A stretch of DNA of 7,040 bases from Candidatus Aenigmatarchaeota archaeon (GCA_003663295.1 QMZS01000045.1:1-7040), one strand, 5' to 3'. Positions 1-6,178 are shown, counted from the stretch's first letter. Translations and numbers: made by a program. Notes: generated by a model from the sequence alone, not told the origin.

Positions 1-715
1 CAATCAAAAGAGCAAGTATGCAAATAAACACCTGAGCTTCAACCCGATTGATTTTATAATGATAAGTTGGTCTCAATAGCAGTTATTTATTATGCAGTCA
101 AAACCCTGTTCAACACCAATCAATTCCTTGTAACTTTTCATAACATCCTCAGCTTTCAAATCCGTATTTGTGACCAGCAGGAATTTTCCTGCTGAGTCAT
201 GTTCATAACCCCAGTTTTCTTTCTTCACTTCAAATGAAAATATTTTGTTAAAATAATTCAAATCAAACAGCCTTCGGTTTTTGCCGAGTATTTTATTGAT
301 TTGTAAAACCAGACTTTCCTGAGTTATTTTGTTTTTCTTTCCTGATGACTGCGACTTTTCAAATTTTGCTTTTAATTCGTTTAGTTTTTTACTTATATTT
401 TCTTTTATTTTCCCAAGTGTTTCAAGCCTCTCTTTTCATGTGTTGTTGTCAAGGCACAGGATGTAACTCCGGTTGTCTTTGGTTTTTATCTTTTTTGCAA
501 TCAACTCTTTTGTTAACTTGTTGTTTCTTTTGCTGAATCCAAGAATGTATTTTCGTTTGTCTGCTTCAAGCATTTGCAGATTCCTTTTGGTGATTAATCC
601 CCTGTCCGCGATTATTATGGGGGGTTTCAGATTGAATTTTATTTTAAGTTTTTCCGCGATTCCTTCCAAAGTTGATTTGTTGCGGTGTTACCTTCAAATA
701 TTTCCCGATGAAGTT
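1..715 (-). pseudogene. Decayed 3' part of an IS1634/IS4-type DDE transposase
   Basis: Reading leftward, the fragments align in order with the C-terminal half of an IS1634-like transposase. LHREIFEGNT lies at about 715-684, then NKSTLEGIAEKL, then the second catalytic Asp in IIIADRGLITKRNL (about 615-570) followed by KYILGF, then GKFLLVTNTDL (about 190-160), then the catalytic Glu in GVEQGF (about 115-100), and finally RPTYHYKINRVEAQVF (about 70-20). The chain is broken by a -1 type frameshift near 680-683 (after EGNTA), an in-frame TGA at 436-438, another frameshift near 97-102, and a TAA at 83-85 in the new frame. Nothing before LHREIFEGNT resembles a transposase, so the N-terminal part with the first Asp is missing. 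The extreme C-terminus may lie beyond the left edge. No terminal inverted repeats were recognised. Family assignment rests on motif order and is fairly safe; the exact IS group is not. Confidence 0.8.
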
Positions 716-744
716 TACATAAAAAAATACAATCAACTTCTTGA

Positions 745-885
745 AATGCTTCCAAAAAAACCATAATTGCAACAATTTTGAATAATAACGCCTGTGAATT
801 GATGGATGATGCAGATTCCAAAGTCGAATCTGGTAATTATGAGAATTTGTTGATTGCTAAAAAGTTATATAATAAATCATCTTAG
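745..885 (+). pseudogene. Short C-terminal remnant of an unidentified gene
   Basis: An open plus-strand frame from the codon after a TGA at 742-744 to the TAG at 883-885 encodes a protein-like tail, including ACELMDDADSKVESGNYENL and LLIAKKLYNKSS. It has no convincing start. The frame just before it, ending at 766, encodes YIKKYNQLLEMLPKK and would join it if one base were added or removed in the A7 run at 754-760. The transposase homology ends at about 715, exactly where this segment begins. One reading is therefore a host gene truncated by the insertion and then frameshifted. The composition (acidic, amphipathic, GNYENxLxxAKK-like) is plausible for a helical repeat end, but I do not recognise a family. 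It could also be a chance open frame. Confidence 0.3.
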
Positions 886-929
886 GTCTAAGTTTTTAAA
901 TAAAATGGTAATTTAAATATTTCTGAAAA

Positions 930-992
930 TTATTCCTTTTCTTCAACAGATTCTTCAGGTTTAATCTCTTTGATTTCTTTTTTAATTTTTTT
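930..992 (-). other. Out-of-frame continuation of the rps4 charged tail
   Basis: On the coding strand, rps4 ends ...PIEKN-stop, with the last codons reading through a run of seven A at 992-986. Skipping one base of this run (+1 shift) opens a frame that runs to a TAA at 930-932 and encodes IKKEIKEIKPEESVEEKE, the same Lys/Glu composition as the tail before it. The simplest reading is a one-base homopolymer difference, either a real recent indel or a sequencing/assembly error, with the intended protein about 270 aa. Programmed +1 frameshifting is possible but unsupported. Confidence 0.55.
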
Positions 993-1740
993 CAATAGGT
1001 TCCGTTTCCTTCACTTCTTCTTTAGTTTCTTCCTTTTTTTCTTTGGTTTTAGTTTCTTTGACTGGTTTATTTTCTTTAGTTTCTGTTTCCTCTGGTTTTG
1101 TCTTTTTTACTTTTTCTTTAATCTCCTCAGTTTTATCTTCTTTCATTTCTTCAACCGATTTCTCTGTTACTGGAGTCTCATTGGTTTCTGTTTCAGTGTT
1201 TTCTCCTTCAGGAACGTTTTCCTCAGTTCTAGGTTCCTCTTTGATATCTTCTTTAGGTTTTTCAACAACTTTTACTTTTTTCTCTTTCAATTTAATCTTA
1301 TCTTCTTCATCCTTAAGCACAATGTAATTTGGCTGGTTCACCATTTTTTCTCCAACCCTTACTTTTTTGTGAGCTATGAATTGTCTAGCTTGTTTCAAAG
1401 TAGTTGCAAGACCTTTTTTGAAAAGGATTGTCTGAAGTCTTCTCTCGCACAAATCCTCAAAAGTCATGTTAAGGACTTCTTCAATATGAACCTTTTTCTC
1501 AATCAACCCCATTTTTATAAGTTTATTCATCAATATTTCTTCGGCTTCCTTATCTTTTGTGGCAAGAATCTTTCTTGCTCTTCTCATAAGGTGTTTAAAA
1601 GCATAATCTAGTCTCCAAATTTCTTTCTTTCGCCTGAAACCATAGTCTCTCTTTAATTCTTTGTCTGCGGCAATACGAGCTGTGTTAAATGTTTTCCTTG
1701 GTCTTTTCCATTTCCGCCTTAATCTTTTTGGATCTCCCAT
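982..1740 (-). CDS. rps4: Small ribosomal subunit protein uS4 (archaeal type) with long charged tail
   Basis: uS4 binds the 5' domain of 16S rRNA and is a primary assembly protein of the 30S subunit. The N-terminus MGDPKRLRRKWKRPRK is the typical archaeal start, and residues 20-100 form the helical rRNA-binding region. The S4 RNA-binding domain runs from about residue 101 (RRLQTILFKKGLATTLKQAR) to about 145 (VRVGEKMVNQPNYIVL). The family core ends near residue 155. Residues about 157-252 are a low-complexity Lys/Glu/Thr/Pro tail, making the protein 252 aa against roughly 170-180 aa usual for archaeal uS4. The start is fixed by a strong Shine-Dalgarno sequence in the end of rps13, two bases upstream of which the genes are separated. 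It is co-transcribed with rps13. The usual next gene in archaeal operons, rps11, is not downstream. The stop at 982-984 follows an A7 run after which the same kind of tail continues in another frame (see the separate entry). Confidence 0.97.
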   Translation of the reverse strand: MGDPKRLRRKWKRPRKTFNTARIAADKELKRDYGFRRKKEIWRLDYAFKHLMRRARKILATKDKEAEEILMNKLIKMGLIEKKVHIEEVLNMTFEDLCERRLQTILFKKGLATTLKQARQFIAHKKVRVGEKMVNQPNYIVLKDEEDKIKLKEKKVKVVEKPKEDIKEEPRTEENVPEGENTETETNETPVTEKSVEEMKEDKTEEIKEKVKKTKPEETETKENKPVKETKTKEKKEETKEEVKETEPIEKN

Positions 1741-1742
1741 AA

Positions 1743-2210
1743 TTATTTACCTCCTTTGGAAGCAGGGTTTGATTTCTTCCTGCTTACTCCAACGGTTTTA
1801 CCTTTCCTAAAGTGACTCTTTGTTCTCTGACCTCTTACAGGAAGACCAAACTGGTGCCTGATTCCTATATAACATCTGATTTTCTTTAAAAAAGAAATTT
1901 CATTCTTATTATTCAAAATAAGGTTTGATTCAATATAATGTTTATCTTCTCCGGTTTCCATATCTTTCTGATGATTGCACATCCAGGAAGGTATTTTGTA
2001 ATTTCCCGGGTTATAGATCGCATCTTCGAGTTTTTTTATTTCATCCTCTGAAATCTCATTTAATTTCATTTCTGCGTTAAATCCAAGAGAAACTCTTAAA
2101 GCATGACTGAAATTCTTCCCAACACCTTTAATCTTCCATAAAGCTCTTTCAATTGGCAGGGTTGCGTCTAAATCTTTTCTTGCAAGTCTTATTATCCTTC
2201 TCTTCTCCAT
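1743..2210 (-). CDS. rps13: Small ribosomal subunit protein uS13 (archaeal/eukaryotic type)
   Basis: uS13 sits in the head of the 30S subunit, contacts the P-site tRNA and forms bridges to the large subunit. Recognisable parts are the N-terminal RLARKDLDATLPIERAL, the helix-hairpin motif KIKGVGKNFS (residues 26-35), the archaeal/eukaryotic insertion around PSWMCNHQKDMETGED (74-89), and the strongly conserved C-terminal IGIRHQFGLPVRGQRTKSHF (115-134) followed by a basic tail rich in Lys and Arg. Length 155 aa is normal for archaea. The gene heads the rps13-rps4 transcript. The ATG is about 10-20 bases from an AT-rich, TATA-like stretch and has no Shine-Dalgarno sequence, consistent with a leaderless or very short leader mRNA. 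The last codons contain the ribosome-binding site for rps4. Confidence 0.97.
   Translation of the reverse strand: MEKRRIIRLARKDLDATLPIERALWKIKGVGKNFSHALRVSLGFNAEMKLNEISEDEIKKLEDAIYNPGNYKIPSWMCNHQKDMETGEDKHYIESNLILNNKNEISFLKKIRCYIGIRHQFGLPVRGQRTKSHFRKGKTVGVSRKKSNPASKGGK
1749..1754 (-). promoter_or_regulatory. Shine-Dalgarno site of rps4
   Basis: The coding strand reads GGAGGT, eight bases before the rps4 ATG. It lies inside the last Gly-Gly codons of rps13, so rps4 is translated as the second gene of a shared mRNA. It is the strongest ribosome-binding site in the window. Confidence 0.85.
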
Positions 2211-2219
2211 TAATAATTA

Positions 2220-2232
2220 AAAATTTAAAAAT
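2220..2232 (-). promoter_or_regulatory. Possible TATA box for rps13-rps4
   Basis: The coding strand reads TTATTTTTAAATT here, centred about 16-20 bases before the rps13 ATG. This is slightly close for a leaderless archaeal promoter, so the element may be displaced or the start site may lie within the first codons. The call is weak because the whole divergent spacer is AT-rich. Confidence 0.3.
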
Positions 2233-2290
2233 AAGGTAATAATTTGGATATTTGGTTATAATCCAAAGATATTGTTTTTTGATGAGGGCA

Positions 2291-2298
2291 TTTATAAT
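2291..2298 (+). promoter_or_regulatory. Archaeal TATA box for the gene starting at 2320
   Basis: TTTATAAT is centred about 26 bases before the ATG at 2320, the expected TATA-to-start distance for a leaderless archaeal transcript. It follows the purine-rich GATGAGGGCA, which could serve as a TFB-recognition element. Its position argues for the ATG at 2320 over the upstream TTG at 2272 in the same frame. Confidence 0.5.
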
Positions 2299-2319
2299 TT
2301 TATTATTATTATTAATTTA

Positions 2320-2685
2320 ATGACACTACGGTATAATGATGGTTTATTTAGAAGCGCTTTAGATAGGCTTGGAAAAATCGAGAGTGTTGCAGGGGAAAAT
2401 GTTTTAAATGGAGAATCTGTTGAAGATGTTTTAAATGGAGAATCTGTTGAAGATGTTTATGCAAAAATAGGTTTTGATCCTGTTGAATTTTTGAATAATT
2501 ACACTACTGGAACAGTAACTTATAAAATACCAGTTAAAACACCAGGAGGGATAGCTTACATGGAAGTTAATAAAGAACTGGAACTGGCAGAATATACAGA
2601 AGATATTTTAAACCAATTAAACCCAACTATTCCAAAGAAGGAATTCTGGTTGAAAAAGCAACAAGTCCATCAAAGAAAGTGTTAA
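2320..2685 (+). CDS. Unrecognised small protein with an in-frame 9-aa tandem duplication
   Basis: A 121-aa acidic protein beginning MTLRYNDGLFRSALDRLGKI. I do not recognise a family. The ATG at 2320 is chosen because a TATA box lies 26 bases upstream and the longer frame (from TTG at 2272) would place that box inside the gene. Residues 28-45 contain two exact copies of VLNGESVED. No signal peptide or membrane segment is visible. The middle (residues 61-90, with TGTVTYKIPVKTPGGIAYME) looks like beta strands. The end (EFWLKKQQVHQRKC) overlaps the downstream lipoprotein start by seven bases, so the two are probably one transcript with coupled translation. The frame of the lipoprotein is also open upstream of its GTG and reads GILVEKATSPSKK, so the C-terminus here could be altered by a frameshift. 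Confidence 0.6.
   Translation: MTLRYNDGLFRSALDRLGKIESVAGENVLNGESVEDVLNGESVEDVYAKIGFDPVEFLNNYTTGTVTYKIPVKTPGGIAYMEVNKELELAEYTEDILNQLNPTIPKKEFWLKKQQVHQRKC
2401..2454 (+). repeat. Exact 27-bp tandem duplication (2 copies) inside a coding region
   Basis: Positions 2401-2427 and 2428-2454 are identical over all 27 bases and each encodes VLNGESVED in frame. The sequence then continues GTTTATG, sharing only the first four bases of a third unit. The preceding codons (GENVLN) resemble the unit end (VEDVLN). Perfect identity suggests recent replication slippage. Confidence 0.95.
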
Positions 2686-3485
2686 AATATACAATAGCAT
2701 TTTTATTGGGTTTGAGTGTAGCAGCAGCTGGGTGTATTGGTTCTGATAATTCTCAAGAAAAAATTTCAGAAGAACATTTGACACCTGCAGGAAATATACT
2801 TGAATATACTCCAACTGCAACACCCACAGAAAAACTTGTTGAATATAATCCAGCTGAAACAATAACACCCGCAAAAATAGAAGATTCTCTAAAAACTGCG
2901 GAGGAACTTGCAACAGAACCCGGATTTATAATTCAGAAGAATAAATATACAATTACTTCTTATTGCAATGATAATGAAGCGCTTTACGGGGGTGAGAAAC
3001 AGGAGGTTTTTGATTCCCGTGGAAAGTCGCTTGGGTTCTATAAATCCAAATTTTTAGATCAGATTAAAATAGATGGTTCGGGTCAGGGAGATGGAGTTCA
3101 GAATGATGGAAGAGCTTTGCATTATGATTATGGTGTTGGTGATAAGGAAACCTATTATCTTGTTGATAAATCCCTTGGAGCCTGGGATAATGGGTTAGTT
3201 GATTGGAAAGGTGACAAACCAAGCCTTGCTGTAAACCCACCCTTACCTCATGGAACTCAGATAAGATTTATAGACCTTGGTCATGAATCTGATGAAAATC
3301 CGGAATGGGTTAATGAACTTCTAAAAACCACCACTTTTTATGCAGATGATAAATTTTATGGTTTTGGTCCAGAAGAATATAAAATAGATGTTTATACTGG
3401 TTTGCAGAAGAATTTGGGATATGACAACCCAGAATCTTTATGGATGCATGATGTTGAAATTGCGATTAAACCTGCAGGCAAATAA
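2679..3485 (+). CDS. Lipoprotein with C-terminal 3D (Asp-Asp-Asp) double-psi beta-barrel domain
   Basis: The N-terminus MLKYTIAFLLGLSVAAAGC has a short basic start, a hydrophobic core and a lipobox AAGC with Cys19, so the protein should be membrane-anchored by lipid outside the cell. Residues about 22-75 are a Thr/Pro/Glu-rich linker with a loose repeat (LEYTPTATPTEK, LVEYNPAETITPA). From about residue 90 (YTITSYCNDNEALYGG) to 245 the order of motifs matches 3D-domain proteins related to MltA/RlpA: KIDGSGQGDG, an LVDKSLGAWDNGL segment, then SLAVNPPLPHGTQI, FYADDKFYGF and YKIDVYTGLQKN. The family's first Asp (AVDP) is Asn186 here, while Asp224 and Asp237 occupy the other two positions. In bacteria such domains act on peptidoglycan; the substrate in an archaeon is unknown. 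The GTG start overlaps the upstream gene by seven bases and lacks a clear Shine-Dalgarno sequence. Domain call fairly confident, function not. Confidence 0.75.
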   Translation: MLKYTIAFLLGLSVAAAGCIGSDNSQEKISEEHLTPAGNILEYTPTATPTEKLVEYNPAETITPAKIEDSLKTAEELATEPGFIIQKNKYTITSYCNDNEALYGGEKQEVFDSRGKSLGFYKSKFLDQIKIDGSGQGDGVQNDGRALHYDYGVGDKETYYLVDKSLGAWDNGLVDWKGDKPSLAVNPPLPHGTQIRFIDLGHESDENPEWVNELLKTTTFYADDKFYGFGPEEYKIDVYTGLQKNLGYDNPESLWMHDVEIAIKPAGK

Positions 3486-3518
3486 AAAATTATCCTTTTA
3501 GATTACAGGTTTTGAATA

Positions 3519-3526
3519 TTTATAAT
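3519..3526 (+). promoter_or_regulatory. Archaeal TATA box for the glycan operon
   Basis: TTTATAAT, the same octamer as before the gene at 2320, is centred about 20 bases upstream of the deacetylase ATG at 3542, in the 56-base gap after the lipoprotein. It suggests that the four downstream genes have their own leaderless transcript. Confidence 0.45.
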
Positions 3527-3541
3527 TTATTTACCTATTAA

Positions 3542-4216
3542 ATGATGGTAAAAGAAATTAATAAGGCTAATAAATTGAAAGTTATTGCAATAGGAGCCCA
3601 TCCAGATGATTTCGAAATTGGAGCTGGCATGAGGCTAATGCATCATGTTAAAAATGGGGACGAAGTAATAGGAATTATCTGTTCTGATGGAGAACAGGGT
3701 GGAGATGGAGAAATAAGATTAAAAGAGGCCGAATACGCCGCAAAGTTTGTAGGGATAAAAGAATTATATAAACTTCATTTCCCGGATACGAGATTTCCAA
3801 ATTATCTTACTATTAAAGATCGTCTTGAAAAAATAATTAAGAAAGAAAATCCTTCAATTGCATACATACATTTCAAAGAGGACCAGCATCAGGATCATAG
3901 GGTGGTGTCTTTGGCATCCTCAATTGCATGCAGAAAGGTATTAACAATTCTTAATTATAAATCACCTTCAACAATTAATGCTCTATTTAATCCGCATTTA
4001 TTTCATATTGGATTAAAAAAGGATTTCCAGAAAAAGATGGAATTGCTTAAAATATATAAATCCCAGATTGAAAGGAATGGAGTTCTTGATTTAAGACACG
4101 CAGAGATTGAAGCGAAGTATCACGCTTCTTCAATCCACTTTCCTGAAAACCATTATGCTGAACCTTTCTGCGCAAATCATATTATTTTGAACAAAATGGT
4201 GGGTTACGATGACTAG
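3542..4216 (+). CDS. PIG-L/LmbE-family N-acetyl-sugar deacetylase
   Basis: PIG-L (LmbE-like) enzymes are zinc hydrolases that remove the N-acetyl group from GlcNAc linked to inositol, malate, lipid or other carriers. The hallmark AHPDDFEIGAG (residues 19-29) provides the zinc-binding His and Asp pair and the catalytic Asp. The second zinc motif HQDHR is at 116-120. RLKEAEYAAKFVGI (59-72) is the usual helix after the first motif. The protein is 224 aa, a complete single-domain member with no signal peptide or membrane segment, so it is probably cytoplasmic. The ATG at 3542 is followed directly by a second ATG at 3545; either could start the protein. The gene begins a run of four overlapping genes and its end overlaps the WbqC-family gene by eight bases. 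The acceptor sugar cannot be read from the sequence. Confidence 0.93.
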   Translation: MMVKEINKANKLKVIAIGAHPDDFEIGAGMRLMHHVKNGDEVIGIICSDGEQGGDGEIRLKEAEYAAKFVGIKELYKLHFPDTRFPNYLTIKDRLEKIIKKENPSIAYIHFKEDQHQDHRVVSLASSIACRKVLTILNYKSPSTINALFNPHLFHIGLKKDFQKKMELLKIYKSQIERNGVLDLRHAEIEAKYHASSIHFPENHYAEPFCANHIILNKMVGYDD

Positions 4217-4937
4217 AATAATGGCTGCTCACCAACCAAATTATTTGCCTTATCTAGGATTTTTTGATAAACTAAGATGTGTTGATGAACTTGGAACTGA
4301 ACCCGGAGTATTTATAATCAGGGACGATGCGCAATATGTTAAAAAAGAATTCCATGATAGAAATAAAATAAGACTGAATGAAGGATGGAAATGGTTGAGG
4401 GTTCCTGTTGAAAAAAAAATGGCTCCGTTGAATACAATTGAGATAAAAGAAGATGGGATGATTAGCAATATTCCCTGGGCGGATTATCATCTCAGGTTGA
4501 TAGAAACAAACTACAAGAAAACGCCTTTTTTTGATAAATTTTATTCAGGATTAAAAAAGATTTATTTGAATCCAGGAGACAAACTTGTTGATTTCAATAT
4601 GAGAATAATAAAATATCTTGCGGAATGTTTTGGCATTAAAACTAAAATTGTTTTGTTTAGCGATATCCCTAAAATTGTAAAAGGGCGCAATGCAACAGAA
4701 TCGCTTGTTAATATCTCAAAGGCAGTGAAGGCAGATGTTTATTTAGCCGGAGCAGGGAGCAAAGTTTATCTTGATATTTCTTGTTTTAATGAGATTAAAT
4801 TAAAACTTCAGGATTATGAACATCCAGTTTATGAACAGCGTTTTCCAGAGTTTGAACCATTTATGTCAGCAATAGATGCGCTTTTTAATATAGGTTATCT
4901 TCCAAATTCAGGGGAGATTGTGGAATCTAGTAGGTGA
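4209..4937 (+). CDS. WbqC-family protein
   Basis: This matches the WbqC-like family, found in O-antigen, capsule and other glycan gene clusters and of uncertain biochemical role (an acyl- or aminoacyl-type transfer to amino sugars has been considered). Matching segments are HQPNYLPYLGFFDKL near the start (residues 8-22), FIIRDDAQYVKKEF with HDRNKIRL (35-56), WKWLRVPV (60-67), the central YLAGAGSKVYLD, and near the C-terminus PVYEQRFPEF and SAIDALFNIGYLP. The full length of 242 aa is close to the family norm. Between FFDKL and the FIIRDD strand there are a few extra residues (CVDELGTEPG) compared with the usual 'sDvFV' pattern. The ATG at 4209 has GGTG at 4198-4201, seven bases upstream; an in-frame ATG at 4221, just before AAHQP, is the alternative. 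It overlaps its neighbours on both sides. Confidence 0.9.
   Translation: MTRIMAAHQPNYLPYLGFFDKLRCVDELGTEPGVFIIRDDAQYVKKEFHDRNKIRLNEGWKWLRVPVEKKMAPLNTIEIKEDGMISNIPWADYHLRLIETNYKKTPFFDKFYSGLKKIYLNPGDKLVDFNMRIIKYLAECFGIKTKIVLFSDIPKIVKGRNATESLVNISKAVKADVYLAGAGSKVYLDISCFNEIKLKLQDYEHPVYEQRFPEFEPFMSAIDALFNIGYLPNSGEIVESSR
4932..4937 (+). promoter_or_regulatory. Shine-Dalgarno site deciding the glycosyltransferase start
   Basis: AGGTGA lies five bases before the ATG at 4943 and also contains the in-frame GTG at 4934. The spacing favours ATG 4943 as the true start of the glycosyltransferase, with GTG 4934 as a less likely alternative that adds three residues. Confidence 0.6.
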
Positions 4938-4942
4938 TAAAT

Positions 4943-6178
4943 ATGATATTACCTCTCACTTTTTTGATAGACCTGATAACTTTAATTTACCACCCCCTGA
5001 AAAAATTATTTAAATGTTATTCTGATTGGATTCATCGAAAAGAACTTAGATATTCGCCAAAACCAATTCCCGCATCCAAGAAAGAAGTAAGTGTTATAAT
5101 TTCTTCCCACGGGCAAAAAGATATTATCGAAGATTCGGTGCGGAGTATATTCAGGCAAAATTATCCAGTAAAAAATGTGTATATTTCAGATTCAAATATT
5201 GATAATACAGAAAAGGTGGTGAAACAGTTAGAGGATGTAATGAGAGGATTAAAAAGAGAATTTCCTGATATACACTACTGGTCAAAAGAAGGTATAACTT
5301 CAAAAGCTGAGAAAATCAATGCTTTGGTAAGAGACCCTGAGGTTGAATTGGGAGATTATGTTTACCTTGTAGATTCTGGTTTAAAATTATATCCAAGAGC
5401 AATAGAAAAATTAGTTGAGGGGTTCACAGAAGATAACCTTGCGGCAGTGACCTCTTATGGTTTTGTTACGCCTTCAGGCAACTATTTTTCAAAATATTTT
5501 CATTATGGAAAAGAATGGGTAAACAGGTTAGGTAAGTTTAGGAAAACTGCTCAATCTTACAGGCGCGGCGTGTTTGTTGTTTGCGGAGCTTCATTCATGA
5601 TTAAATTAAATGTATTGAAAAAAATCAAAATATCTATTGGCACGAAAACCGAAGATACTGCATACACATGGCAATTGCAAGAAGAAGGATATAAAATAGG
5701 ATTTGCCCCAGAGGCCATTGTAAGTTCAGAAGATATGCTTACTTTAAAGACCCAGCTTAAACAAAGTTACAGGTGGTACACTGGCACAGCCCAGGTTATT
5801 TTCCTGCACAGGAGAATCTTCGGAGCAAAATCCAAAGCAAAATCTCTTGCTTATCTAAGTGTTCTGCCCAGCCTCATGGAATCTGCAATGTATGCTATAG
5901 CAATTCTTTTATTACCCGTTATGTTATATCTTGCTCCAATTTATGCCATTTATTTTCTGATAGGAGACACAATTTTGTCTTTTATTTCCCCTTTAATAGC
6001 TCCTTTATTGTCCGGTGAACCTGAACAAATACCCTGGGAATTTTTTCATACCTTAAGGCATTATCATCAGATAACTGCATATAAAATACTGGCTTCTGCG
6101 TTATTTCTTATTTCTGCGCTTAAAGTAAATTTTGATATAATTCAAGGTAAACAAAAAAATTGGGTAAATAAATGGTAA
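4943..6178 (+). CDS. Membrane-anchored processive-type family 2 glycosyltransferase
   Basis: A 411-aa GT2 enzyme with a cytoplasmic GT-A domain between membrane segments, the layout of cellulose, hyaluronan, chitin and poly-GlcNAc synthases. It has an N-terminal hydrophobic segment (residues about 2-17), the GT-A start EVSVIISSHGQKDIIEDSVR, an Asp in ISDSNIDNTEKVV (about 81-93), and KAEKINAL in the place of the family's K-x-x-A-x-N. TEDTAYTWQLQEEGYKIGF carries the catalytic TED (236-238) and QSYRW the QxxRW motif (274-278), both retained. Two or three membrane helices lie at about 301-356 and another at about 378-400. The usual second Asp of the DxD metal site is replaced: the protein has DSG at 144-146. 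The start at ATG 4943 is supported by AGGTGA. The gene touches the WbqC-family gene and overlaps the next gene by a few bases. It probably builds a polysaccharide or extends a lipid-linked glycan; donor and acceptor are unknown. Confidence 0.92.
   Translation: MILPLTFLIDLITLIYHPLKKLFKCYSDWIHRKELRYSPKPIPASKKEVSVIISSHGQKDIIEDSVRSIFRQNYPVKNVYISDSNIDNTEKVVKQLEDVMRGLKREFPDIHYWSKEGITSKAEKINALVRDPEVELGDYVYLVDSGLKLYPRAIEKLVEGFTEDNLAAVTSYGFVTPSGNYFSKYFHYGKEWVNRLGKFRKTAQSYRRGVFVVCGASFMIKLNVLKKIKISIGTKTEDTAYTWQLQEEGYKIGFAPEAIVSSEDMLTLKTQLKQSYRWYTGTAQVIFLHRRIFGAKSKAKSLAYLSVLPSLMESAMYAIAILLLPVMLYLAPIYAIYFLIGDTILSFISPLIAPLLSGEPEQIPWEFFHTLRHYHQITAYKILASALFLISALKVNFDIIQGKQKNWVNKW

Noticed and set aside
436..438. 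TGA recoding or readthrough in the transposase
   Set aside because: Other lesions (two frameshifts and a TAA) show plain decay, and functional genes here use TGA as a stop (for example at 4935-4937).
473..766. Plus-strand open frame opposite the transposase
   Set aside because: Most of it is antisense to transposase motifs (ADRG, YILGF). Only its last part, about 715-766, could belong to the plus-strand remnant.
911..922. ATTTAAATATTT shared with 6707-6718 as a possible regulatory repeat
   Set aside because: A simple AT-rich palindromic string is expected by chance here; only the second copy is placed like a promoter.
986..992. Programmed ribosomal frameshift at the A7 run of rps4
   Set aside because: No stimulatory structure or Shine-Dalgarno-like element was seen, and a homopolymer indel explains it more simply.
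970..1611. Long plus-strand open frame rich in Phe, Ser and Leu opposite rps4
   Set aside because: It is the antisense of the Lys/Glu-rich rps4 tail; its composition is a mirror of AAA/GAA codons and rps4 is certain.
2617..2913. Minus-strand open frame across the lipoprotein start
   Set aside because: Leu/Gln-rich antisense of the linker; no promoter or start signal.
4250..4490. Two minus-strand open frames inside the WbqC-family gene
   Set aside because: Both are shadows of a gene with clear family motifs and lack start signals.
5773..6018. Second plus-strand frame inside the glycosyltransferase
   Set aside because: It overlaps conserved QxxRW and membrane segments in the true frame; no ribosome-binding site and unlikely composition.
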